Below are positions 18,370-27,100 of a DNA stretch of 64,000 nt, one piece after another. This DNA is from G963662905 sp963662905 (GTDB taxonomy: Bacteria > Bacteroidota > Bacteroidia > Bacteroidales > WRLA01). The first letter of the stretch is position 1; every line of letters begins with the position of its first letter. The notes under the pieces are model-generated. The model did no database searches. It was not told the origin of the DNA and was given only the letters and a program-made list of their open reading frames with translations. The stretch lies in the NCBI GenBank assembly GCA_963662905.2, contig CAXXFD010000003.1, positions 1,302,001 through 1,366,000 on the forward strand, read 5' to 3'. The translations under genes and the position numbers were made by a program.

Positions 18370-18400
18370 CAAAAGTACTTAATTTCCTTTAATGCGCAAA
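18370..18400 (-). promoter_or_regulatory. rpmE2 promoter (Bacteroidota type)
   Basis: On the minus strand, TTTG (18400-18397), exactly 19 nt, then TACTTTTG (18377-18370). Both elements match the consensus fully. The leader is about 25 nt. Confidence 0.75.
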
Positions 18401-18446
18401 CCTAATCTTATTTTTTTTGAAAATTCTTTTTAACCTTTCGTTCATC

Positions 18447-19511
18447 TTATAAACCCATCAAAAACTTCATCGTGTCCACCCCATCGGCATAATCCTCAAT
18501 ATTAGGACTTTGCGCATCACCAAAACATACAGCACCAGGCAAAAAGCCATGATTGGCAACAATACACTGAATTTGATCGGCCTGCAATGCAAGTTGATTT
18601 TTGAGTTGATCGGCATCTTTATAAACCTCAAAATGCAAAACAGAAACCGGGCTGCTGATGGCCGGATTTTCCTGCACCAAAAGGAACCCGTTATCAAAAT
18701 GCGTTTCCTTGTTCACCAAAAAAATAGACTTGCGGTAATCGTAATTATTTTTGTATTTATGATGATGAATGATATCTGCAAAAGGCTCAAAATAAGGGAA
18801 CAAACCCATTAAAAATTGCTGATCGGGAATATATATTTTTGAAACCGAGCGGCATCCCAAACCAAAAAAACTGAAAATATCGCTGCCCAGGGCATGCAGC
18901 TGTTCCGGACTTTCATCACCTTTGAGCACAGCAAGGGCATTACGGTTTTTTCGTATGATGTGCGGATATTTCCCAAAATAGTACTCAAAATAGCGCGCAC
19001 TGTTGTTGCTGCCTGTAGTGATATAGGCATCGGCATTTTTGAGGGCACCATCCGTAAAGCTGATTTCTTCCTTGAGATCAGGCAGTACGGCACAGAGCAT
19101 ATCGGCCAAAGCCGGGATTAATTCGCGATCCGATGACGACAATTTGCCCCGAAAACGGTGCCCGCTCATCAAAACGCACATAAAATCGTGAAAGCCCACA
19201 GCAGGAAGGTTGCCCGCCATAATCACCCCCACTTCTTTCGGGTTTGCGCTCACTGCCGGATAATTCCCGCGCCATTCCGCTATTTTTCTTTTATCGGAAA
19301 GCATGAAAACCAAAGCGTCCAAAGCCTGACGCACAGATTTTTCCACAAACCAGGCATTATGATAATAACTTTCTGCAATTAAGCTTTTTAGCTTCATCGC
19401 TGATGCCTGAAAAGCAAAATCCAGGCTTTCAGTTTCATCAAGCAAAACAGCCCGGATATGCTGCCCCAGCTGATAAAACGCATCAATTCTTTCTTCAGTT
19501 CCCGGCTTCAT
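18447..19511 (-). CDS. LuxC-family acyl-CoA reductase
   Basis: The 354-residue protein has the aldehyde-dehydrogenase-like LuxC architecture: VGVIMAGNLPAVGFHDFM near residue 95, KLSSSDRELIP, and the catalytic-Cys segment GLGCRSVSK near 222. LuxC reduces acyl-CoA or acyl-phosphate to aldehyde with NADPH. No lux genes are nearby; in this phylum single LuxC-like genes are common and their physiological substrate is unsettled. The gene is divergent from the secreted-protein gene at 19608 with a 96-nt shared upstream region. Confidence 0.85.
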   Translation of the reverse strand: MKPGTEERIDAFYQLGQHIRAVLLDETESLDFAFQASAMKLKSLIAESYYHNAWFVEKSVRQALDALVFMLSDKRKIAEWRGNYPAVSANPKEVGVIMAGNLPAVGFHDFMCVLMSGHRFRGKLSSSDRELIPALADMLCAVLPDLKEEISFTDGALKNADAYITTGSNNSARYFEYYFGKYPHIIRKNRNALAVLKGDESPEQLHALGSDIFSFFGLGCRSVSKIYIPDQQFLMGLFPYFEPFADIIHHHKYKNNYDYRKSIFLVNKETHFDNGFLLVQENPAISSPVSVLHFEVYKDADQLKNQLALQADQIQCIVANHGFLPGAVCFGDAQSPNIEDYADGVDTMKFLMGL

Positions 19512-19607
19512 ATTCCTCTTTTTGTAATTTTATGCCGCTTCATTCAAAGCAGCCAAAAAATAAATTGCAAATTTAGCACGTTTCATAAAACAAACGGAAC
19601 CACAGCA

Positions 19608-20609
19608 ATGCCTTTAAATATGACCTATAATTATACCGATAAACGAAAAACAAAAGCTTTCATTCCAAAAATACTGATTTTCAGCTTACTGATACTTATA
19701 TCACCGACGCTGCTGCCTGCACAAAACAGCTTGTCCGATGAAAGCTTAAGCACTTTAAAAGAAGATGGACAAAAAATTATTGGCAGTCAGGATGCCGAAG
19801 AGCGCGAGGCAGCCAATCAGAAATTCAAAGCAGAACTTCAAAACCTGCTCGAAGATGCAAAAAGCTACGGGCTGACTTTCGACAGTATCAGCAATTTGTC
19901 CGTTTTATCCCCGCCCGACAATCGTTTCCGTATTTTCAACTGGATGCTTCCCAAAAAGTGGGGCGAAATGGAATTTTTCGGCATCATTCAAATTGCGCCG
20001 AAAGATGGCAGCGAGAAATGCCGCATCATTGAACTTCAGGACAAATCGCAGGAAATTGAGGGAGCAGAATTCAAACAGCTCAATAATTCCAATTGGTTTG
20101 GCGCATTATATTATGCGATGATCCCTCAGGAAACTGACGAAGGAATCAACTACACCCTGCTGGGCTGGAACGGAAACAACAACACTTCCAACAAAAAAGT
20201 GATCGAAATCATGCAATTTGATGAAAAAGGAAATGTTGTTTTCGGGAAAAACTGCTTTCGGGACCAACCTATGATCATGCGCCGGATTTTTGAATATCAT
20301 GAACAAACCAGCATGTCGCTGAAATATGAAGAGCAAAGCTATTTTGAAAGCGACAAAGACCGCATGAAAGGCAAACCGAAGAGTGAACAAATGATTGTTT
20401 TCACCCGTTTGTATCCCCTGTCGCCACAACTCGAAGGCCAGTATGAATATTATTATCCATCGGCCAATGTGGTGGACGGATATGTTTTTCGAGACGGACA
20501 ATGGACATTATATGAACATATTGACGCGCGCAATGCCGCATCGCCCGGCGACATGAAAAAACTGGATGAAAGCAAAATGAACCTTTTTCAACAACCTAAA
20601 CAAAACTAA
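19608..20609 (+). CDS. Secreted protein of unknown function upstream of mqnA
   Basis: The start at 19608 (333 residues) is chosen because it leads directly into a signal peptide (FIPKILIFSLLILISPTLLPAQ region); the frame is open further upstream to 19458 but would overlap the start of the divergent gene. The mature part is charged and shows no motif I recognise. Its stop codon directly abuts the mqnA start codon, so the two are probably co-translated, although a link to menaquinone is not evident. Confidence 0.7.
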   Translation: MPLNMTYNYTDKRKTKAFIPKILIFSLLILISPTLLPAQNSLSDESLSTLKEDGQKIIGSQDAEEREAANQKFKAELQNLLEDAKSYGLTFDSISNLSVLSPPDNRFRIFNWMLPKKWGEMEFFGIIQIAPKDGSEKCRIIELQDKSQEIEGAEFKQLNNSNWFGALYYAMIPQETDEGINYTLLGWNGNNNTSNKKVIEIMQFDEKGNVVFGKNCFRDQPMIMRRIFEYHEQTSMSLKYEEQSYFESDKDRMKGKPKSEQMIVFTRLYPLSPQLEGQYEYYYPSANVVDGYVFRDGQWTLYEHIDARNAASPGDMKKLDESKMNLFQQPKQN

Positions 20610-21347
20610 ATGTACCGCATTACTGCCGTTTCCTACCTCAACACCTACCCACTCATTTACGGACTGAAAAATTTCCTGCCCGATGAAAAGGGATTGCATT
20701 TTGAAACCGCCGTACCGTCTGAAGTTGCGCGCAGGCTCAAAAATCAGGAAACACAAATCGGGCTGATTCCCGTGGCCGCTTTTCCAGTGATACCACAAGG
20801 CAACATCATCAGCAATTATTGCATTGGGGCTGAAGGAGCTGTAAGAACCGTCATGCTCTATTCGAAAAAGCCCCTGAATGAGATCAAAAGCATTGCACTC
20901 GACAGCGATTCGCGCACATCGGTAATGCTTGCACGCGTTTTGGCCAAATACCACTGGAAAATCAAGCCTGAATGGCAAAACATGAAAACAAAGAGCTGGC
21001 CCCAGTCAGAAGCAATGGTTTTGATCGGCGATAAAACTTTCGGTGCGTTTCCCGAACATCCTTTTGCGTATGACCTGGCCGAAAGCTGGAAAGAATTTAC
21101 CGGCCTGCCTTTCGTTTTCGCCGTATGGGCTGCCAATTGCGCTATTCCCGGAGATTTTAAAGATCAGTTTGACTTGGCGCAGGCCGAAGGTTTAAAACGA
21201 ATTGCCGAAAGCATCCTACGCCTTCCGGAAAATGTGAGCATGGCGCAGGCAGTGGATTATTTGCAATGCTCCATCAGTTTTGACCTGGATGATGCAAAAA
21301 AAGAAGCAATGGCTTTGTTCTTAAACTATTGCGATTCCTTATCCTGA
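20610..21347 (+). CDS. mqnA: Chorismate dehydratase MqnA (menaquinone, futalosine pathway)
   Basis: The 245-residue protein matches the MqnA/MqnD family from its first residues (ITAVSYLNTYPLIYGL) through IGLIPVAAFPVIP and DSDSRTSVMLARVLA. MqnA dehydrates chorismate to 3-enolpyruvoyl-benzoate, the first step of the futalosine route. MqnD is related, but the N-terminal SYLNTYPLIYGL pattern favours MqnA. The start codon follows the upstream stop with no gap, and its last 22 nt overlap the convergent channel gene. Confidence 0.88.
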   Translation: MYRITAVSYLNTYPLIYGLKNFLPDEKGLHFETAVPSEVARRLKNQETQIGLIPVAAFPVIPQGNIISNYCIGAEGAVRTVMLYSKKPLNEIKSIALDSDSRTSVMLARVLAKYHWKIKPEWQNMKTKSWPQSEAMVLIGDKTFGAFPEHPFAYDLAESWKEFTGLPFVFAVWAANCAIPGDFKDQFDLAQAEGLKRIAESILRLPENVSMAQAVDYLQCSISFDLDDAKKEAMALFLNYCDSLS

Positions 21348-22021
21348 TTTCCTTTTTTGATTTGCATGGTGTAAATGTACTTGGCAATCATTAATGCAAT
21401 AACGATGGCCACATAAAACTGCCCGAAAATCCCAAAAAGGATAGCCAGCATCCGTGAAGCCGTAAGCTGTGGCAAAATATCCCCATAACCAATTGTAATC
21501 AGCGTGGTAAAGCTGTAATAAGTCAAATCGACTAAAACATTTTCACCGCTACCGCTGATATTGAATGCGTTGGGGTAGAGAATAAAGATCAAGTGGTTCA
21601 GTATCGCAAAAATAAAGCCCAACAATAAATATCCTGAGGCCACTCCGGCGATGGCATCTTCATCCACTTCCGGAATGCGAAAAAGTTGCTTCATCAGGTT
21701 AACAAATACACCAACTAAAAAAAGTGCACTAAAAGCTGTTCCGGCAATATCAAGCTTTGAATCAGCATATTGCACCTGAACCCAATGCAGCAGGAGAGCG
21801 CCTATGGCCAAAAAAACGATCCCCTGGAATAATGCACGGAACTGCCGGATAAAATTCACACAAGCCAAAAGAAACAAAGTAAATACAAAAGCTCTTAAAC
21901 TCTTCAACGTTAAGGTATTCTGATATAAAATTACCGGCAAGACTATTTGCAGAATCAAGGTAATCAACAACAGCCAGAAACGCTGTTTAAGAAGACTTTT
22001 TAGATAGTGGATCTTTTTCAT
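21326..22021 (-). CDS. Potassium-channel-like membrane protein
   Basis: The 231-residue protein has about six hydrophobic helices; the last two flank a pore loop with the selectivity-filter sequence TTLITIGYGDILP (near residue 180). No voltage-sensor Arg ladder and no RCK or cyclic-nucleotide domain is present, so gating is unknown. It is a two-TM-pore (Ion_trans_2) channel with extra N-terminal helices. Its 3' end overlaps that of mqnA by 22 nt (convergent). Confidence 0.85.
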   Translation of the reverse strand: MKKIHYLKSLLKQRFWLLLITLILQIVLPVILYQNTLTLKSLRAFVFTLFLLACVNFIRQFRALFQGIVFLAIGALLLHWVQVQYADSKLDIAGTAFSALFLVGVFVNLMKQLFRIPEVDEDAIAGVASGYLLLGFIFAILNHLIFILYPNAFNISGSGENVLVDLTYYSFTTLITIGYGDILPQLTASRMLAILFGIFGQFYVAIVIALMIAKYIYTMQIKKGNQDKESQ

Positions 22022-22066
22022 AATTTTTTAAAGGACAAAAGCGAATTGAACCAAGCAATAAACATA

Positions 22067-22408
22067 CTAATCAATACCTTCGATCCTATCTAAAAAAACG
22101 TTGGTTAATTTATGTGTAGTCGATACATTAACAATCTCATTCCAATTCCTGCTGAGAAAATTATGAAGATCTTTCATTTTCATATTTCCTGTTTTCAGGT
22201 GAACTACCCGAGGAGGCGGGTCATTAAACAGAACCTTGATAGAGAAATCTGCATCTTTCGAGATAATTGTAAGACCGTTATTTTTAGCAAATTCCCAAAT
22301 TTCATTATCGGACATAGAATCATCTATATCGAAAACATGCACAAACTGATCTCCCTTCCATAAACTAAACAGGTATGGCAAATTGGCATCAATAATAAAT
22401 TTTGCCAT
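22067..22408 (-). CDS. DUF5615 PIN-like toxin
   Basis: The 113-residue protein begins MAKFIIDANLPYLF and contains SDNEIWEFAKNNGLTIISKDADF, the acidic PIN-like pattern of DUF5615 putative ribonuclease toxins (conserved Asp at residues 7 and in KDAD). Its ATG overlaps the stop of the upstream DUF433 gene by one nt, the usual toxin-antitoxin coupling. Confidence 0.85.
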   Translation of the reverse strand: MAKFIIDANLPYLFSLWKGDQFVHVFDIDDSMSDNEIWEFAKNNGLTIISKDADFSIKVLFNDPPPRVVHLKTGNMKMKDLHNFLSRNWNEIVNVSTTHKLTNVFLDRIEGID

Positions 22409-22647
22409 TATGCAACAGGTTTAATCGTGTAATTTTTATTCATCAGAGAGGCAGCAAATTGAAGACAGGCCGAAATATCTTCTTTTTCCAAAGAAGGATA
22501 TTGCTTTAAAATTTCGTCCGCTGTATCACCAGCACTCAAAAACTCTAAAATGGTATTAACCGCAATCCTTTTACCTCTGATGACAGGTTTGCCGTTACAG
22601 ATTTTCTCATCAATCGTAACCCTTTCTCTCAAACTTTCCATTGACAA
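22408..22647 (-). CDS. DUF433 antitoxin
   Basis: The 79-residue protein has the DUF433 pattern ITIDEKICNGKPVIRGKRIAV followed by an HTH-like segment (ILEFLSAGDTADEILKQYPS). DUF433 proteins are DNA-binding antitoxins of DUF5615 toxins and probably autoregulate. A -7 element TAAGTTTG lies on the minus strand at 22666-22659, only about 12 nt before the ATG, so the transcript may be nearly leaderless. Confidence 0.85.
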   Translation of the reverse strand: MSMESLRERVTIDEKICNGKPVIRGKRIAVNTILEFLSAGDTADEILKQYPSLEKEDISACLQFAASLMNKNYTIKPVA

Positions 22648-22844
22648 TTAATTTAATACAAACTTAGTTATTTTAATCGTGAAATAAAAACTCCTTTTGA
22701 TTACGATAAACAAAACCCTTTAATAGCGCGCGACTAATTTTCCCTCGCAGATATCAAGCAAAAATTTCCACATCGACCCGAAAGCAGGTAAAACCTAATC
22801 AGTTTTATACCTCAGGAAAATGTATTTTTGCACAAAGCTTTGCC

Positions 22845-23966
22845 ATGCACCTAAAAAAACTCAAACTGGCCCAATTTAAAAACTGCTCGGAAGCAGATCT
22901 GGAATTATCAGAAAAAATCAATTGCTTTGTGGGATACAATGGCGCAGGCAAAACCAATATCCTCGATGCCATTTATTACCTCTCTTTTTGCAAAAGCTAT
23001 TTCAATCCTTCCGACAGCCAGAACATCAAGCATGGGGAAGATTTTTTTGCCATTCATGGCTATTACGAAAACAGCGCGGGCGAGGAAGACCTGGTGCAGT
23101 GCATACAGAAAAAAGGCCAGCCCAAGCAGTTCCGCAAAAACAAAAAAGACTACCAGCGCCTGGCCGATCATATCGGGCTTATCCCTTTGGTGATGATCAG
23201 CCCTTACGACCGCGACCTCATCAACGATGGTTCGGAGCTGCGCCGAAAATATATGGACAGCGTTATCGCACAATTTGATAAAGATTATCTGGACAATCTG
23301 ATCCGCTATAATAAAAGTGTACAGCAAAGAAATATTTTACTGAAACATTTTGCCACACAGCAGCAATTTAACCAAAACCTGCTCGAACCCTGGGATCAGC
23401 AACTGATTGTGCTGGGAGAAAAAATCCACGAAGTGCGCAAGAAATTTATTGAAGAATTCGCGCCGGTTTTTCAGGATTATTACCGCTTTATTTCCGGACA
23501 GCAAGAAGAAGTAAGCATAGAATACAGTTCGCAGCTTTTGCAGCAGAGCACCGAAGAACTGCTGCGCAAAAACCTGGAGCGCGACCGCATATTGAAATTT
23601 ACCGGAAGCGGCGTACACCGCGACGACCTGAATTTCAGGATTTCGGGATATCCACTCAAAAAATTCGGCTCCCAGGGTCAGCAAAAATCCTTTGTTATTG
23701 CCATTAAGCTGGCACAATACAAGCACACCCGGATCATCAAAAATTTCAAACCGATTATTTTGCTGGATGATATTTTTGACAAACTGGACGATAAACGGGT
23801 GGACCAGATTATTGAAATGGTGAGCAATGAGGGTTTTGGTCAGATTTTCATCAGCGACACACAGCGCGAACGCGTAGAACGTATTTTCCAACACCATAAA
23901 GTAGCGCACAGGATATTTTCGGTGGATGGAGGAATAATCACCAACGATATACATGACATTGCATAA
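22845..23966 (+). CDS. recF: DNA replication/repair protein RecF
   Basis: The 373-residue SMC-like ATPase loads RecA at gaps with RecO and RecR. Walker A is GYNGAGKTNILDAIYYLS (about 28-45), the ABC signature region is FGSQGQQKSFVIAIKLAQ (near 275-292), and Walker B is PIILLDDIFDKLD. A -7 element TATTTTTG at 22823-22830 lies 14 nt upstream of the ATG; no clear -33 element. It is not next to dnaA or dnaN. Confidence 0.95.
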   Translation: MHLKKLKLAQFKNCSEADLELSEKINCFVGYNGAGKTNILDAIYYLSFCKSYFNPSDSQNIKHGEDFFAIHGYYENSAGEEDLVQCIQKKGQPKQFRKNKKDYQRLADHIGLIPLVMISPYDRDLINDGSELRRKYMDSVIAQFDKDYLDNLIRYNKSVQQRNILLKHFATQQQFNQNLLEPWDQQLIVLGEKIHEVRKKFIEEFAPVFQDYYRFISGQQEEVSIEYSSQLLQQSTEELLRKNLERDRILKFTGSGVHRDDLNFRISGYPLKKFGSQGQQKSFVIAIKLAQYKHTRIIKNFKPIILLDDIFDKLDDKRVDQIIEMVSNEGFGQIFISDTQRERVERIFQHHKVAHRIFSVDGGIITNDIHDIA

Positions 23967-24026
23967 CGAATATGCAACCGAAATCCATCTTTCGCGGAAA
24001 CCAAATTAAAAATTCAAAAATAATTC

Positions 24027-24057
24027 TTGCATAAACCAGATAGAATTATTATACTTG
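24027..24057 (+). promoter_or_regulatory. Promoter of the 1675-residue secreted protein
   Basis: TTG (24027-24029), 20 nt, TATACTTG (24050-24057), one mismatch from TAnnTTTG. The implied leader to the ATG at 24102 is about 38 nt. The same region could also be read as coding in a longer frame, which this promoter argues against. Confidence 0.5.
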
Positions 24058-24101
24058 CATTTCAATATTACGCAAAAACCTCAACCAAAATTTCGGAAAA
24101 C

Positions 24102-27100
24102 ATGTTGAAACAAAAATTATTTTTCGGACTGACGGCAATACTCTTTGCCTTTGTCCAAACAAGCATGGCACAAACCTGGGAGCATACTTACAGAAATACC
24201 CAGGGGGATTATTTAACAAAAATAAATGCCATTGAAAATCAAACCCAGGGACTTGACACCAACCAACTAAAGAACTACCGGATAAAACAATACCACAGGT
24301 TCAGGGCTTTTTGGGACTGCAGGATAAATCAGCAAGGAGAGGCTACTCATTATGCCAATGCATTACAAGATGCTGTCAGCGAGATGCACTCAACAGAACA
24401 GGCCGTCCCTTCATCGGATCGTACATGGAAATTTATCGGAGCCAATAAATCATCTGGATATCAATGGCAGGGAATGGGGCATGTACGGGCTATTTGGGTT
24501 GACACTTCGGATATGGCTACGATGCTGGCAGGGAGCAATAGCGGAGGCTTGTTCAAATCAACAAACGGAGGAAGGGACTGGCTTCCTTTAACCGACGATT
24601 ACCAGGTATTGGGTGTTACAGGGATTGTAGTTAACCCCAACAATAAAGATGAAATATTTATTTCGTCATATCTGGGAAACGGCACATTAGTAAGCGAATG
24701 CAGCTTTGGCATTATTAAATCGCTCGACGGAGGACAAAGCTGGGAACCTGCCGAGGCAACTCAAGGCATGATCAGTGAATCAAGCTATGTTAAACTTGCA
24801 ATGCACCCATCAGGTATTGACACCATGTTTGCCATCAGGAACAACAGACCTGGCGTATCTGTTTTCAGGAGCACTGATCGCTGGCAAACCAAAGAAATAG
24901 TATATGAAACCAACGAAAAATTCCTTGAAGAATTCCGCTTTCAAGCTAATCACCCCGAAAACATAATCCTTTATGGAGAAGCTTTACTAAAAAGCACAGA
25001 CGGCGGGAACAACTGGACAGATATATCTTTAAATATTGGATATGGTGACACTATTGAACAAATTGAAGCTATTACCCATCCTATTTCTGAGAAATACGGC
25101 ATTTTGATCATTAAAGGGGCAAGCAGTGGCCCGGCAATATACAGGACACATGATTTTTTCAATACATTTGAACTTTTAAACACTAGCTCTGTAAATTCCT
25201 CATATTTTGGGACATCAATAAACGGTGCAATAAACTTACAGGACACAAATAAATTTGTCTTTGGAGGAGTAGCAACGGGGTCTTTTCAGATTATTAACGG
25301 GGATTCGGTAGCCCCTTTGCACAAGTTTAACATCCACGACGATAACAGGTCAATGTTGCAAATTATCATGGCAGATGGAGAAGAAGAAATATATATTGGA
25401 AACGACGGAGGTTTGATCTCAACTAGTGATCTGGGTTTCAGTATAAAAGACAGGAGCCTCAACGGAATGTCCATTACCCAACATTACGGACTAAGCATTG
25501 ATCCTGATTTTCCAGTTATTTTTGCAGGGACACAAGACGGCAATGCAACAAAAAAAACTCTTTCAAACTGGATAAATATAAAATGCGATATGTATAAGAG
25601 TGCTTATTCTGGAGAATCAGACAAAATTTTATCAGAATGGTTTCGTTTCAAGGGATATCTTTATTTATTCCTCAATACAACAGACCATAACACATTTGGC
25701 GTCGATTATAATTCAGCGCAAACACAAGATACCCTTAAAATTATAGGCATGGCTCCCATTAGCACCAACCCACTTGATAATGGTTCATTTTATACCGGAG
25801 CTCATGACCTTTTCAGAATCCCGCCAAACAATCTTGATACCCTATGGCAACCACTATCAAACCTAAACCATAGCCCTGACAGTCAATTCATAAAAGCAAG
25901 CCGGAGGCTAAGGGCTTTGACCATTTGCCCTGCAGATACAAACTGCATCATAATGGCGTATAATATGCCCGGGGGATGGTATAAAGTCCCCGTTGTAATT
26001 AATGGGCAAAACGACACAGTCCCTTCCACCTCCCTGTTCCGCACCAAAGACTATGGACAAAACTGGGAGCATATTAGAGAAACAAATCTTATATGGCATG
26101 CTATTACCGACCTGGAATTTTCTTCCAACGATCCTGCAAAAGTATGGATGACCACAGGCATGTACTGGGGCGAACATGTTTTTTACTCGCAGGACACCGG
26201 GCGTACATGGACAGAGATCAGTCAAAACCTTCACAAGGTTCCGGCATCATGTGTTACCTACGATCCCATTGCACCCTACAACCAAATATATGTAGGCAAT
26301 GATTTGGACGCATGGTTTACCAATGACACCTTAATCAACAGCAAAGGCCTACATCAGTGGCTCCCGATGGCCGAAGGAATGCCCATCGTTCCTGTGACCG
26401 AAATCGAAATCAGCACCGGAAAAATAAAACGGATTGTTGCAGCAACCTTTGGACGGGGCGTTTGGGAACTGGATTATGACTGCCTAAGCAAAGACATTAC
26501 CGGTATATTAGTCAATACCGACCAAACATGGAACACTCCTCGCTTGATCACTGGGGACATCCTGATAATGGACAGCGCCACACTCACTATCCAAAATACA
26601 GAAATCAACTTTGCCCCCGATGTCACCATAACCGTTGACGAACACTCAAAACTTGTTGTTGACAACTCCAAACTTAGCTGCGGTTGTTCCGATGCTTTTT
26701 GGGGAGGAATACGCTCAGAAGGAATAAATACACCCCAAGTCTGGGAAAAACCCCATATTGTTATCCGAAACAATTCTGAAATATCAAATGCTCAGGCAGC
26801 CATCTCCAATGCGTCCCAATGGTTCAATTCAACAGGCTGGGAAACAATAATTACCTGCTCAAACAGCAAGTTCACCAACAACCGATATGATGTTGTCCTG
26901 AAGCCATATGCAATGAAACCTGTGAGCCCGAACTTCATACATTTCAACAAATGCTCTTTTACCACTAATGACCTGTACTTTATCTCAGACAGGCAAATCC
27001 CGGACCACATTTTTAGCATTGGCGTTGATGATATAGAAATAAACGGATGTACCTTTGCCAATGAATGCACCATCCCCATGCCTGTTTATGAAAAGGGGGA

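Noticed and set aside
18447..19511. Bioluminescence locus
   Set aside because: The gene is LuxC-like, but no luxA, B, D or E is nearby.
19458..19607. N-terminal extension of the secreted protein upstream of mqnA
   Set aside because: It would overlap the start of the divergent acyl-CoA reductase gene and bury the signal peptide 60 residues inside.
24027..24101. 25-residue N-terminal extension of the giant secreted protein
   Set aside because: The signal peptide begins at the internal Met (24102), and the upstream part overlaps the predicted promoter.
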